Counted from the first letter of the stretch, positions 43,223 through 52,698 are shown. The stretch: DNA of 64,000 nt from Clostridia bacterium (GCA_009929525.1 SAAH01000002.1:24776-88775); one strand, 5' to 3'. Notes: generated by a model not told the origin, from the letters alone. Translations and numbers: made by a program.

Positions 43223-44509
43223 ATGTCAGAAAAATGTATCAAAGCGGCACTCCTTGGTCTGGGAACTGTTGGCGGTGGTGTTTATAAAGTGTTGAAAAGA
43301 CAAGAAGAAGAGATGACAGACAAGATAGGCGCGAAAGTTGCCATCAGCAAGATCCTTGTAAGAAATATTGAGAAAGCATCCTCCAAGGTGGATGATCCGT
43401 CGATACTTACCAATAATTGGAAGGAAATTATCGAAGATGATGAAATTGAAATTGTCATCGAACTGATCGGTGGGATAGAGCCGGCTAAACAGTATATTCT
43501 GGAAGCTTTGAAGGCTGGTAAGCATGTTGTCACTGCGAATAAGGATTTGATCGCGTCAGAAGGCAAGATACTGATGGATACAGCGAAAGAATATAAAAGA
43601 GATTTTCTTCATGAAGCGGCCGTTGCAGGAGGCATCCCTATCATACGTCCATTAAAGCAGTGCCTTGCAGGAAATCATATATCAGAAGTCATGGGGATCG
43701 TTAATGGTACCACCAACTTTATTCTTACAAAGATGTCTAAGGAAGGTATGGAATTTGCTGATGCACTTAAACTTGCACAGGATCTTGGCTATGCGGAGAG
43801 TGATCCGACGGCAGATGTGGAAGGACTGGATGCAGCCAGAAAAGTTGCCATACTGGCATCGGTTGCATTTAATTCCAGAGTGACCTTTGATGATGTTTAT
43901 ACAGAGGGCATAACTAAGATAACTGCTACAGATATTAAATATGCGCAGGAGATGGGATGCGAGATCAAACTTTTGGGTGTTGCAAGAAATACTGCGGAAG
44001 GTATCGAAGTAATGGTACATCCGATGCTGATCGAGAGCACACATCCGCTCGCTGCCGTGAATGATTCTTATAATGCGGTATTTGTTCAGGGAGATGCAGT
44101 TCAGGATGCCATGTTCTATGGAAGAGGGGCTGGTGAGCTTCCAACGGCGAGTGCCGTAGTTGGTGATGTATTTGATGTGGTAAGGAATATTCAGTACGGC
44201 TGCTGCGGAAGAATCAGCTGTACCTGTTACAAGGATATCCCGGTAAAGAAAATAGATGATATCCGAAGCAAGTATTTTATCAGAATGCAGGTGGAAGACA
44301 GACATGGCGTGCTGGCAAATATAGCAAGTGTGTTTGGAAATAATAGTGTGAGTCTTGCCCAGGTGGTACAAAGAAGGAAAAAAGGTGAACTTGCGGAGAT
44401 CGTTTTGATCACTGATTCTGTAAAGGAAAGACATTTGATGGATTCACTTGCAGTGTTCCAGGGAATGTCTACGGTAAAAGAAATATCAGCACTCATCCGT
44501 GTGGCATAA
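43223..44509 (+). CDS. hom: Homoserine dehydrogenase with C-terminal ACT domain
   Basis: 428 aa. N-terminal NAD(P) site LLGLGTVGGGVYK, then VTANKDL, GIPIIRPLKQ, VNGTTNFIL and the catalytic-domain motif LGYAESDPTADVEGLDAARK. A C-terminal ACT domain (about residues 350-428, HGVLANIASVFGNNSVSLAQVV) suggests feedback control by an amino acid such as threonine. Reduces aspartate semialdehyde to homoserine for Thr/Met synthesis. It is monocistronic: own promoter, and the next gene has a separate one. Confidence 0.95.
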   Translation: MSEKCIKAALLGLGTVGGGVYKVLKRQEEEMTDKIGAKVAISKILVRNIEKASSKVDDPSILTNNWKEIIEDDEIEIVIELIGGIEPAKQYILEALKAGKHVVTANKDLIASEGKILMDTAKEYKRDFLHEAAVAGGIPIIRPLKQCLAGNHISEVMGIVNGTTNFILTKMSKEGMEFADALKLAQDLGYAESDPTADVEGLDAARKVAILASVAFNSRVTFDDVYTEGITKITATDIKYAQEMGCEIKLLGVARNTAEGIEVMVHPMLIESTHPLAAVNDSYNAVFVQGDAVQDAMFYGRGAGELPTASAVVGDVFDVVRNIQYGCCGRISCTCYKDIPVKKIDDIRSKYFIRMQVEDRHGVLANIASVFGNNSVSLAQVVQRRKKGELAEIVLITDSVKERHLMDSLAVFQGMSTVKEISALIRVA

Positions 44510-44524
44510 CTATCTGCCAGATGC

Positions 44525-44552
44525 TTGCAATTGAGATAAAAGCTGATATAAT
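44525..44552 (+). promoter_or_regulatory. Promoter of the amino-acid ABC transporter operon
   Basis: TTGCAA (44525-44530), 16 nt, TATAAT (44547-44552) with a TG extension. The leader has an 8-bp stem-loop GCATTTTT ... AAAAATGC (about 44560-44586) without a T tract. Confidence 0.7.
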
Positions 44553-44616
44553 GAAAAAGGCATTTTTAAATATGCATAAAAATGCAGTGTTTTATACAAA
44601 GTGGAGGGAAAAGAAA

Positions 44617-45402
44617 ATGAAAAAATTATTTGTTTTGGCATTAACCGGTATGATGGCAGTATCCATGTTTGGATGTGGTCAGACAGCGAAAAAAGTAGAA
44701 GTTTCATCAGCAGCAGATCTTGCAGATCTTACAGTAGGTGTGCAGACAGGAACTACTGGTGACAGCTACGCAACTGATGAAGTAAAAGCTGATTCACAGA
44801 TGAAAAGATATAATAAAGGCGCAGATGCGATCCAGGCATTAAAAAGCGGTAAGATTGATTGCGTAGTCATCGATTCACTTCCGGCACAGAAGTTTGTAGA
44901 GTCCAATGATGACCTGATGATCGTTGAGAACATCTGGGATCCTGAAGAGTATGCAATGTGCCTGAAAAAAGGAAATACAGAGCTTACAGAAGAGTTAAAT
45001 GCGGCTATGGCAGAACTGAAAGCGGATGGAACAATAGATAAGATCATGGCTAACTATATTGGTGATGATACAGGAAGCTATCAGTATGAGACACCAGAAG
45101 GAACAGAGTATCCAAATGGAACATTGACAATGGCAACCAATGCAGAATTTGAACCATGGGAATATAAAGAAGGCGAAAGCATCGTAGGAATTGATCCTGA
45201 TATCGTACGTGCATGCTGTGACAAAATGGGATATGAGCTTAAGATCGATGATATGGCTTTTGATTCTATTCTTGCAGCAGTATCCAGTGAAAAAGCAGAC
45301 TTTGGTGCAGCTGGTATGACTGTAACAGAAGACCGTCTTGAGAGCGTTGATTTTACAGATACCTATGCAAATGCTTCTCAGGTAGTTATCGTTAGAAAGT
45401 AA
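44617..45402 (+). CDS. Amino-acid ABC transporter substrate-binding lipoprotein, circularly permuted SBP_bac_3 fold
   Basis: 261 aa. Lipoprotein signal peptide with Cys20 (VSMFGC). The mature part has both halves of a polar-amino-acid binding protein, but in reverse order. Residues 31-149 (LADLTVGVQTGTTGDSYA, DAIQALKSGKIDCVVIDS, YAMCLKKGN, LKADGTIDKIMANYIG) correspond to the usual C-terminal half. After a linker (150-168), residues 169-261 (LTMATNAEFEPWEYKEG, GAAGMTVTEDRLESVDFTD, ASQVVIVRK) correspond to the usual N-terminal half, and the protein stops there. The size fits one complete binding protein, not a duplication. Ligand-contact motifs (TEDR, GTTG, VIDS) are retained. RBS GGAGG. Permease and ATPase genes follow, so it should be functional. 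The ligand is probably a polar amino acid. Confidence 0.92.
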   Translation: MKKLFVLALTGMMAVSMFGCGQTAKKVEVSSAADLADLTVGVQTGTTGDSYATDEVKADSQMKRYNKGADAIQALKSGKIDCVVIDSLPAQKFVESNDDLMIVENIWDPEEYAMCLKKGNTELTEELNAAMAELKADGTIDKIMANYIGDDTGSYQYETPEGTEYPNGTLTMATNAEFEPWEYKEGESIVGIDPDIVRACCDKMGYELKIDDMAFDSILAAVSSEKADFGAAGMTVTEDRLESVDFTDTYANASQVVIVRK

Positions 45403-45416
45403 GAAGGGCAAAAATA

Positions 45417-46106
45417 ATGGATTATCTACAGCATCAATTTGAACGGTTTTTTGTAGACAACGGAGCTACAGAGTGGTGGCTTACCGGTCTGAAAAACACT
45501 CTTTGCATCACGCTGATCGCATTGATCATTGGCGTGATATTGGGATTTGTTGTGGCGATCATCCGGTCTACATATGAACAGACAGGAAAACTGAAAGTTC
45601 TTAATTTAATAACAAAGATTTATCTTAGCATTATTCGTGGAACCCCGAGTATGGTACAGCTTTTGATCTTCAACTTTATCATTTTTGCATCCATAGCACT
45701 GGATGAGATTGTGGTTGGAGGTATTGCTTTTGGTATCAATTCCGGTGCCTATGTAGCTGAGATCGTCCGCTCCGGTATCATGTCTATCGATAAAGGGCAG
45801 ACAGAGGCCGGAAGGAGTCTTGGACTGGATGCAGGTCAGACACTCAAATTAATCATCATGCCGCAGGCATTTAAAAATGTTTTGCCCGCCTTGATCAATG
45901 AGATGATCGTACTCTTAAAGGAGACTGCAATTATTGGATATATCGGAACAACAGATATTACCAAAGCATCAACGCTGGTACAGAGCAGAACATATAGTGC
46001 ATTTGTTCCCCTGATCTCTGCGGCGATATTTTATTGGGTTCTTGTTTCCATTTTGACTTACTTTATGGGAAAACTGGAAAGGAGGATGAGAAGAAGTGAT
46101 CGATAA
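45417..46106 (+). CDS. Amino-acid ABC transporter permease (His/Glu/Gln/Arg type)
   Basis: 229-aa inner-membrane permease with five helices ([58 protein letters not shown] and others). [10 protein letters not shown] and the EAA loop [22 protein letters not shown], which contacts the ATPase, are typical of the HisM/GlnP family. It probably works as a homodimer because only one permease gene is present. It overlaps the ATPase gene by 11 nt and follows the permuted binding protein by 14 nt. Confidence 0.95.
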   Translation: MDYLQHQFERFFVDNGATEWWLTGLKNTLCITLIALIIGVILGFVVAIIRSTYEQTGKLKVLNLITKIYLSIIRGTPSMVQLLIFNFIIFASIALDEIVVGGIAFGINSGAYVAEIVRSGIMSIDKGQTEAGRSLGLDAGQTLKLIIMPQAFKNVLPALINEMIVLLKETAIIGYIGTTDITKASTLVQSRTYSAFVPLISAAIFYWVLVSILTYFMGKLERRMRRSDR

Positions 46107-46839
46107 AGGTGAAGTATTGATCGAAGTCCAGGGCCTCGAAAAACGTTTCGGTGATAATCAGGTGCTGGATGGGATAACGACAGATATCAGAAGCGGTGAA
46201 GTAGTGACGATCATAGGGGCATCAGGTTCCGGAAAATCAACATTTCTTCGTTCCTTGAATCTCCTTGAGATTCCAACAGGTGGAAAAATCTTGTTTGAAG
46301 GTGTAGATATCACAGATCCAAAGGTCGATATCAACAGACACAGACAAAAGATCGGTATGGTTTTTCAGCAGTTTAATCTTTTTCCGCATAAGACAGTAAA
46401 AGAGAATATTATGATGGCACCGGTAACGTTGAAGCTTATGACACCACAGGAAGCATCAGAAAAAGCGGATCAGCTTCTTGCACGTGTAGGACTGCCGGAC
46501 AAGGCAGATGCTTATCCGGGAAGTTTATCTGGAGGACAAAAGCAGCGTATTGCAATCGCAAGAGCATTGGCTATGAATCCGGATGTGATGCTTTTTGATG
46601 AACCAACGTCGGCACTTGATCCAGAGATGGTAGGAGAAGTTCTGGAGATTATGAAGGAACTTGCTCAAAGCGGCATGACCATGGTGGTAGTAACTCATGA
46701 GATGGGATTTGCCCGCGAAGTTTCATCACGAGTTGTGTTTATTGATGAAGGCAGGATCCAGGAGGAAAATGCGCCGGAAGAATTTTTTGGCAATCCCAAG
46801 AATGCCAGATTGCAGGATTTCTTGTCTAAAGTGTTGTAA
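46096..46839 (+). CDS. Amino-acid ABC transporter ATP-binding protein
   Basis: 247 aa. Walker [11 protein letters not shown]-loop [12 protein letters not shown], signature LSGGQKQR, Walker [15 protein letters not shown], and switch His in [10 protein letters not shown], the GlnQ/HisP pattern. GTG start at 46096 follows AAAGGAGG. It closes the binding protein-permease-ATPase operon before a strong terminator. Confidence 0.96.
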   Translation: MIDKGEVLIEVQGLEKRFGDNQVLDGITTDIRSGEVVTIIGASGSGKSTFLRSLNLLEIPTGGKILFEGVDITDPKVDINRHRQKIGMVFQQFNLFPHKTVKENIMMAPVTLKLMTPQEASEKADQLLARVGLPDKADAYPGSLSGGQKQRIAIARALAMNPDVMLFDEPTSALDPEMVGEVLEIMKELAQSGMTMVVVTHEMGFAREVSSRVVFIDEGRIQEENAPEEFFGNPKNARLQDFLSKVL

Positions 46840-46846
46840 AGTATGT

Positions 46847-46900
46847 TAAAAAAATCTCATTTTCGCATGATATTTACCATGTGAAAATGAGATTTTTTTT
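46847..46900 (+). terminator. Terminator of the ABC transporter operon
   Basis: AAAAAAATCTCATTTTCGCATG side pairs with CATGTGAAAATGAGATTTTTTTT-type complement (one mismatch), with 8-nt loop and eight T residues. Confidence 0.92.
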
Positions 46901-46940
46901 ATTATCTATGCAATATGTGCAAATAGTTCGAGTTTTCTAA

Positions 46941-46969
46941 TTGTTATTTTGTCCAAAATAAGTTATAAT
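46941..46969 (+). promoter_or_regulatory. Hydrogenase operon promoter with inverted repeat in the spacer
   Basis: -35 TTGTTA (46941-46946), 17 nt, -10 TATAAT (46964-46969). TTATTTT-GTCC-AAAATAA (46944-46961) is a perfect 7-bp inverted repeat occupying the spacer, a position where a bound repressor would block RNA polymerase. An 8-bp direct repeat TTCGAGTT flanks the promoter (46927-46934 and 46978-46985). Confidence 0.6.
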
Positions 46970-47014
46970 ATGATAAATTCGAGTTGTCGATGTATAAATG
47001 AAGAAGGATATTTT

Positions 47015-47497
47015 ATGCTGGATCAGTCTTATTACGAGAAAGCGGATGAGATCATAGCGTGTCATGGACGAAAGACAGGCTCACTGATACCCATCATGCA
47101 GGATATTCAGGAAGAATATCGTTATCTGCCAGGTGAACTTTTGACTTATATTGCAAAAGAAATAGGCGTAAAGGAAGCAAAGGCTTATAGCGTTGCTACT
47201 TTTTATGAGAATTTTTCTTTTGAAGCAAAAGGAAAGTATGTGATAAAGGTTTGTGATGGAACAGCCTGCCATGTACGAAAATCGATGCCAGTTCTGGAAG
47301 CACTGTATAAAAAGCTGGGATTGAGCAAAAAGAAAAGAACAACAGACGATATGATGTTTACGGTAGAAACTGTATCCTGTCTGGGAGCGTGCGGTCTGGC
47401 ACCAACGATGATGGTTAATGAAGATGTTCATCCAAGGATGACACCGGAAAAGGCAGAGGAAGTGGTTGATGCATTGAGAGGAGGCGGTAACGTATGA
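47015..47497 (+). CDS. hydC: NADH-dependent [FeFe]-hydrogenase gamma subunit (NuoE-like, HydC)
   Basis: 160 aa thioredoxin-like [2Fe-2S] protein. The cluster ligands are C80, C85 (VCDGTACHVR) and C122, C126 (SCLGACGLAP). In the trimeric HydABC enzyme it passes electrons between the flavin subunit and the hydrogenase. ATG 47015 follows AAGGA; a start at 46949 would lie before the -10 box and is rejected. It overlaps hydB by 4 nt. Confidence 0.93.
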   Translation: MLDQSYYEKADEIIACHGRKTGSLIPIMQDIQEEYRYLPGELLTYIAKEIGVKEAKAYSVATFYENFSFEAKGKYVIKVCDGTACHVRKSMPVLEALYKKLGLSKKKRTTDDMMFTVETVSCLGACGLAPTMMVNEDVHPRMTPEKAEEVVDALRGGGNV

Positions 47498-49374
47498 TTC
47501 AGAGCAAAGAAGAACTGATGAATCTGAGAGAGGACAGCCTGAAAAGATTGAACGCATACGATTGCCGTATTCTGGTCTGTTCAGGAACCGGATGTATCGC
47601 TACGGGTTCAGAAAAAATATATAACAAATTTGTTGAAATATGTAAAGATGAGCCGGATGTGTTGTTGGAATTTGCTCCTCATGATGAGGGTGAGCATGTA
47701 GGAATTAAAAAGACAGGATGTCAGGGTATCTGTGAGTTAGGCCCATTGGTCCGTATCCAGAAGGGCGATAAAGTTGTTCAGTATACGAAGGTTATGGAAG
47801 AGGACTGTGAAGAAATCTTTAAAAGAACAGTTAAAAGTGATGAAGTGATCGAAAGCCTTTTATACAAACAGAAAGATGTTACATATGAGAGTCCGTCAGA
47901 GATTCCTTTTATTGCAAAGCAGACACGTCTGGTACTGGAGAACTGTGGAAAACTTGATGCAGAATCTTTGGATGAGTATATTGCAAGTGGTGGTTTCCGT
48001 GCACTGGAAAAATCTTTATTTGATATGAGTCAGGATGAGATCATTGACGTAGTGGACCAGTCAGGGCTGAGAGGCCGTGGCGGCGGTGGATTCCCGGCGG
48101 GAAGAAAATGGAAACAGGTTGCCCATCAAAAAGAAGAAGTCCGTTATGTGGTATGCAACGGTGATGAAGGCGATCCGGGAGCATTTATGGATGGTTCCGT
48201 TATGGAAGGTGATCCATATCGTCTGATAGAAGGTATGATGATCGCAGCCCGTGCAGTAAAGTCAAAAGAAGGCTATATTTATGTTCGTGCGGAGTATCCG
48301 ATGTCTGTAAAACGACTGAAAAATGCGATTGCAGAACTGGAAAAAAGAGGTCTTTTAGGAGACAATATCCTTGGAACGGATTTTTCTTTCAGACTGCATA
48401 TTAATCGTGGTGCTGGTGCGTTTGTATGTGGAGAAGGTTCTGCACTTACCGCATCTATCGAAGGAAATCGAGGAATGCCTCGTGTAAAACCACCGCGTAC
48501 AGTAGAAAAAGGACTTTGGGAAAAACCTACTGTTTTGAATAATGTAGAAACCTTTGCAAATGTGCCGAAGATCATCATGAATGGTGCAGAATGGTATAGA
48601 AGCATTGGAACAACAGGAAGCCCTGGAACGAAGACATTTTCACTCACAGGTGCAATCGAGAATACCGGTTTGATCGAAGTTCCTATGGGAACCACTCTTA
48701 GGGAAATCATTTTTGATATCGGAGGCGGATTAAAGGGCGGCGGAAAGTTTAAAGCTGTTCAGATCGGCGGACCTTCTGGCGGATGTCTTATAGAAGAACA
48801 TCTGGATGTCCCGCTTGATTTTGATTCTGTTAAAAAATATGGTGCGATCGTAGGATCAGGCGGACTTGTAGTTATGGATGAGCATACCTGTATGGTGGAA
48901 GTTGCCCGGTTCTTTATGAGTTTCACACAAAGAGAGTCTTGTGGAAAGTGCGTACCGTGTCGTGAAGGCACAAAACGTATGCTGGAGATCCTCGAGAAGA
49001 TCGTAGCCGGAAAAGGTGAACTTTCTGATCTGGATCGTCTTCAGGAATTGGCAGAGATGGTTAAGAGTATGGCACTTTGCGGCCTTGGTAAGAGTGCACC
49101 GCTTCCTGTCCTTAGTACCCTTCGTCTGTTCAGAAATGAATATGAAGAGCATATCGTAGATCACAAATGTCGTGCAAAAGTCTGTGAGGCTATGAAGCGA
49201 TACGTGATCAATCCGGAGTTCTGCCGCGGATGTTCAAAGTGTGCGAAGAACTGTCCGGTAGGAGCGATTACAGGTAAACTGAAAGAATGCTATCATATTG
49301 ATCCGATTGCATGTATCCATTGTGGTGCTTGTAAGGATAACTGTGCATTCGATGCAATTTATGTAGAGGATTAG
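47494..49374 (+). CDS. hydB: NADH-dependent [FeFe]-hydrogenase beta subunit (NuoF-like, HydB)
   Basis: 626 aa. N-terminal thioredoxin-like [2Fe-2S] domain (CSGTGCIATGS, GCQGICELGP), NuoF FMN/NAD domain (RGRGGGGFPAGRKWK, CNGDEGDPGAFMD), [4Fe-4S] motif SCGKCVPCREGTKRM, and a C-terminal 2[4Fe-4S] ferredoxin domain (CRGCSKCAKNCPVGA, CIHCGACKDNCAFDA). This domain order is that of the flavin subunit of electron-bifurcating HydABC hydrogenases, which couple NADH and reduced ferredoxin to H2. It sits between hydC and hydA. Confidence 0.95.
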   Translation: MIQSKEELMNLREDSLKRLNAYDCRILVCSGTGCIATGSEKIYNKFVEICKDEPDVLLEFAPHDEGEHVGIKKTGCQGICELGPLVRIQKGDKVVQYTKVMEEDCEEIFKRTVKSDEVIESLLYKQKDVTYESPSEIPFIAKQTRLVLENCGKLDAESLDEYIASGGFRALEKSLFDMSQDEIIDVVDQSGLRGRGGGGFPAGRKWKQVAHQKEEVRYVVCNGDEGDPGAFMDGSVMEGDPYRLIEGMMIAARAVKSKEGYIYVRAEYPMSVKRLKNAIAELEKRGLLGDNILGTDFSFRLHINRGAGAFVCGEGSALTASIEGNRGMPRVKPPRTVEKGLWEKPTVLNNVETFANVPKIIMNGAEWYRSIGTTGSPGTKTFSLTGAIENTGLIEVPMGTTLREIIFDIGGGLKGGGKFKAVQIGGPSGGCLIEEHLDVPLDFDSVKKYGAIVGSGGLVVMDEHTCMVEVARFFMSFTQRESCGKCVPCREGTKRMLEILEKIVAGKGELSDLDRLQELAEMVKSMALCGLGKSAPLPVLSTLRLFRNEYEEHIVDHKCRAKVCEAMKRYVINPEFCRGCSKCAKNCPVGAITGKLKECYHIDPIACIHCGACKDNCAFDAIYVED

Positions 49375-49385
49375 GAGGAAACGTT

Positions 49386-51074
49386 ATGGGAATTATGACA
49401 ATAGACGGTAGAAAAGTAGAATTTACCGATGAAAAAAACGTATTATCCGTAATCCGGAATGCTGGTATCAATATCCCTACTCTTTGTTATCATTCTGAGG
49501 TATCAACCTTTGGTGCCTGTCGTTTGTGTACGGTGGAGGATGACAGAGGCAGAACATTTGCTTCATGTTCAGAGGAACCAAGAGATGGCATGGTGATATA
49601 CACCAATTCCGGAAAAGTTAAAAAATATAGAAAACTTATTGTAGAACTGCTTCTTGCGGCTCATTGCAGAGACTGTACGACCTGTGTAAAGAGTGGAGAA
49701 TGTAATCTTCAGCTTTTGGCACATCGTCTTGGTGTTATGAATGTGCGTTTTGAAAACACGAGAGAACTGCAGGAAATCGATGACAGTTCACCGGCGATCA
49801 TCCGTGACCCTAACAAATGTATCCTTTGTGGTGACTGTGTAAGAGCCTGCGAGGAGCTTCAGGGTATCGGAGCATTAGGTTTTGCATTTAGAGGTACCGA
49901 TGCGATGGTCATGCCGGCTTTCCACAAAAAGATTGCCGAAACAGAGTGTGTTGGCTGTGGCCAGTGTCGTGTATTTTGTCCGACCGGAGCTATCAGCATC
50001 CACACCAATATGAATCCGGTATGGGATGCACTGGCTGATCCGGAAGTACGTGTGATCGCTCAGGTTGCACCTGCTGTCAGAGTTGCTCTTGGAGATAACT
50101 ATGGATTAACAAAAGGACGCAGTGTAATGGGCAAGATTGTCAATGTACTTCATCGCATGGGATTTGATGAGGTATACGATACAACATTCAGTGCTGACCT
50201 TACTGTTATGGAAGAATCAGCAGAATTTTTGAACAGAGTCCAGGCTGGGATCAAACTGCCGCTTATGACTTCCTGTTGTCCTGCATGGGTAAAATATGTG
50301 ACGGATCAATATCCGGAATATAAAGAGAATCTTTCTACCTGTCGTTCGCCACAGGGCATGATGTCTGCGGTTACGAAAGAATGGTACAGAGATCCGAAGA
50401 ATGCCGGCGGCAAAAAGACCGTTATGGTTTCTTTTATGCCATGTACAGCAAAGAAGATGGAAGTAAAACGCCCTAACAGCTTTACAAAGGGTGAACAGGA
50501 TACAGACTATGTAATAACTACTACAGAATTGATCCGTATGATCAATAACTCAGGTATCGATTTTGCAGCCCTTGAGCCGGAAGCAAGCGATGTTCCATTT
50601 GGATTTGGCTCAGGCGGCGGAGTTCTTTTTGGAGTTACCGGTGGTGTAACAGAGGCGGTTCTTCGAAGACTGATTCCGGAACATGACAAAGCAGCGTTGG
50701 AAGCAATCGCTGAGTGTGGTGTTCGTGGCGATGAACCGATCAAAGAATTTACCATCAATTATGAGGGAACAGATCTGAATATCTGTGTAGTCAGCGGACT
50801 TTCCCATGCCCACGAGGTAATGGAAAAGGTGAAGAGCGGAGAGGCCAATTATCATCTGATCGAAGTAATGGCATGCCGTCGTGGCTGTATCATGGGTGGA
50901 GGTCAGCCTCCTAGAGCCGGCGTCAGAACCAAAACAGCCCGTGCCCGTGGAATCTACAGTGCTGATAATATGTCTATCATCAAGAAACCAGATGAGAACC
51001 CGATGGTTCAGTCTCTGTATGAAGGTTTCCTGAAAGGAAAGACTCATGAACTGCTTCACAATGACAGCTACTAA
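49386..51074 (+). CDS. hydA: [FeFe]-hydrogenase catalytic subunit (HydA)
   Basis: 562 aa. N-terminal [2Fe-2S] (YHSEVSTFGACRLCTVE), His-Cys3 [4Fe-4S] region (HCRDCTTCVKSGECNLQ), two [4Fe-4S] (CILCGDCVRACEE, CVGCGQCRVFCPTGA) and the H-cluster: TSCCPAWVKY (L1), MPCTAKKMEVKRP (L2) and EVMACRRGCIMGGGQP (L3). All H-cluster cysteines are present, so the enzyme should be active. The maturases HydEFG are not in this window. AGGAGG precedes ATG 49386. Fermentative H2 production or uptake fits a gut or rumen anaerobe. Confidence 0.97.
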   Translation: MGIMTIDGRKVEFTDEKNVLSVIRNAGINIPTLCYHSEVSTFGACRLCTVEDDRGRTFASCSEEPRDGMVIYTNSGKVKKYRKLIVELLLAAHCRDCTTCVKSGECNLQLLAHRLGVMNVRFENTRELQEIDDSSPAIIRDPNKCILCGDCVRACEELQGIGALGFAFRGTDAMVMPAFHKKIAETECVGCGQCRVFCPTGAISIHTNMNPVWDALADPEVRVIAQVAPAVRVALGDNYGLTKGRSVMGKIVNVLHRMGFDEVYDTTFSADLTVMEESAEFLNRVQAGIKLPLMTSCCPAWVKYVTDQYPEYKENLSTCRSPQGMMSAVTKEWYRDPKNAGGKKTVMVSFMPCTAKKMEVKRPNSFTKGEQDTDYVITTTELIRMINNSGIDFAALEPEASDVPFGFGSGGGVLFGVTGGVTEAVLRRLIPEHDKAALEAIAECGVRGDEPIKEFTINYEGTDLNICVVSGLSHAHEVMEKVKSGEANYHLIEVMACRRGCIMGGGQPPRAGVRTKTARARGIYSADNMSIIKKPDENPMVQSLYEGFLKGKTHELLHNDSY

Positions 51075-51129
51075 AGCGTGGTGCAATGAATAGCATCAAA
51101 TAAATCAAAGATAAACCTATAACAGATCA

Positions 51130-51180
51130 GGGCAGTATCTGCAATTTAAACATAAAATTGCAGATACTGCCCTTTCTTTT
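51130..51180 (+). terminator. Terminator of the hydrogenase operon
   Basis: GGGCAGTATCTGCAATTT, 7-nt loop, AAATTGCAGATACTGCCC, followed by TTTCTTTT: 18-bp perfect stem. Confidence 0.93.
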
Positions 51181-51265
51181 AAAATTTCCTCTTGCAAACT
51201 ATGTGGATTTATGATAAGTATGGTAGTACGGCTTTTGACTTAGACATAAAGGAGGACTATTTTAA

Positions 51266-52672
51266 ATGTGGGGGAACTTGAGAAAAAAGTTTATTGGGGA
51301 TAAGAAGTTTTACATGATGGTACTTGCCATCGCAGTCCCTATTATGATCCAGAATGGTATTACGAATTTTGTGAGTTTGTTGGATAATATCATGGTTGGA
51401 CGAATCGGTACAGAACAAATGTCAGGTGTGGCAATCGTCAATCAGCTGATCTTTGTTTATAATTTGTGTATTTTTGGCGGTCTGTCAGGTGCGGGGATAT
51501 TTACAGCACAATATTTTGGACAAAAAGATGATGAGGGAGTTCGTCATACGTTTCGTTTTAAAATATGGATGGCTTTGATCTTAACTGTTTTAGCTGTGAG
51601 TATTTTTCTTGTGGGCGGTGAACAGCTGATACAGATGTATCTTAACGGCAGCAGTGACGGTGGAAATCTTGATGCGGCACTCAGATATGGAAAAGAATAT
51701 CTCTGGATCATGCTCCTTGGCCTGCCGGCTTTTGTAATGGTTCAGGTCTATGCCAGCACACTCCGCGAATGCGGTGAAACAATGGTTCCGATGAAAGCTG
51801 GTATCGTTGCAGTTATGGTGAATCTGATATTTAACTATCTGTTGATCTACGGTAAGTTTGGATTCCCCAAACTGGGTGTTGCAGGTGCAGCGGCAGCGAC
51901 GGTACTGTCCCGTTATGTGGAGATGATCATCGTGCTTGTCTGGACACATACACACACAGAGAAGAATTCCTATATGAAGGGTATGTATCAGACACTGATG
52001 GTACCGGGATTTCTTGTGAAACGTTTTATTATTAAGGGTTCGCCGCTTCTTTTTAATGAAACCTTGTGGGCAGCGGCTCAGGCTGTACTAATGCAGTGTT
52101 ATTCGGTCAGAGGGTTAAGCGTTGTGGCGGCATTTAACATTGCAAATACGATTGCAAATCTGTTTAATATTGTATTTATTGCTTTGGGAGATTCGGTCGC
52201 CATCGTTGTGGGTCAGCTTCTTGGCGCCGGTAGGATGAAAGAGGCAAGGGACCGGGATAACAAAATGATCGCGTTTAGCGTGATGTGCTGTACAGGCGTG
52301 GCACTGGTGATGCTTGTGATCGCACCGGTATTTCCAAAGCTTTATAATACCACAGAGGATACCAGACATCTTGCAGCGTTATTGATCATGGCAATTGCTA
52401 TTTTTATGCCGCAAAATGCATTTTTACACGCAACCTATTTTACCCTGCGTTCAGGCGGCAAGACATTGGTCACATTTTTCTTTGACAGTGTTTTTGTGTG
52501 GTGTGTAAGTGTGCCGATCGCATATATATTAAGCCGTTACACGGGGATGTTCGTGGTATTGATATATTCATTTGTACAGATAGGTGATTGGATCAAATGC
52601 GTAATCGGGTTTGTTCTTGTAAAAAAAGGAGTCTGGCTCCAAAATATCGTAGGGTCCAGCAAACAAGAGTAA
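51266..52672 (+). CDS. MATE family efflux transporter
   Basis: 468 aa, 12 predicted helices. MATE motifs include VPIMIQNGITNFVSLLDNIMVGRIG-type start, QYFGQKDD, LRECGETMVPM and GQLLGAGRMKEARDRD. Likely a cation-coupled exporter of drugs or metabolites; the substrate cannot be predicted. AAAGGAGG precedes the ATG. It stands alone between the hydrogenase terminator and the rplS promoter. Confidence 0.92.
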   Translation: MWGNLRKKFIGDKKFYMMVLAIAVPIMIQNGITNFVSLLDNIMVGRIGTEQMSGVAIVNQLIFVYNLCIFGGLSGAGIFTAQYFGQKDDEGVRHTFRFKIWMALILTVLAVSIFLVGGEQLIQMYLNGSSDGGNLDAALRYGKEYLWIMLLGLPAFVMVQVYASTLRECGETMVPMKAGIVAVMVNLIFNYLLIYGKFGFPKLGVAGAAAATVLSRYVEMIIVLVWTHTHTEKNSYMKGMYQTLMVPGFLVKRFIIKGSPLLFNETLWAAAQAVLMQCYSVRGLSVVAAFNIANTIANLFNIVFIALGDSVAIVVGQLLGAGRMKEARDRDNKMIAFSVMCCTGVALVMLVIAPVFPKLYNTTEDTRHLAALLIMAIAIFMPQNAFLHATYFTLRSGGKTLVTFFFDSVFVWCVSVPIAYILSRYTGMFVVLIYSFVQIGDWIKCVIGFVLVKKGVWLQNIVGSSKQE

Positions 52673-52698
52673 AAGGAACAAAAAGGCAGAAAAAATTC

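Noticed and set aside
43682..44434. Reverse-strand open frame opposite homoserine dehydrogenase
   Set aside because: Shadow of a motif-complete enzyme; His/Cys/Ile-rich translation without a domain.
44617..45402. Tandem duplication or frameshift as explanation for the odd binding protein
   Set aside because: Each half occurs once, the total size is that of one binding protein, and the signal peptide and stop are in normal positions.
46941..46969. Rex operator in the hydrogenase promoter
   Set aside because: A TTGTTA half-site is present, but no correctly spaced TAACAA partner exists; the perfect inverted repeat has different arms and spacing.
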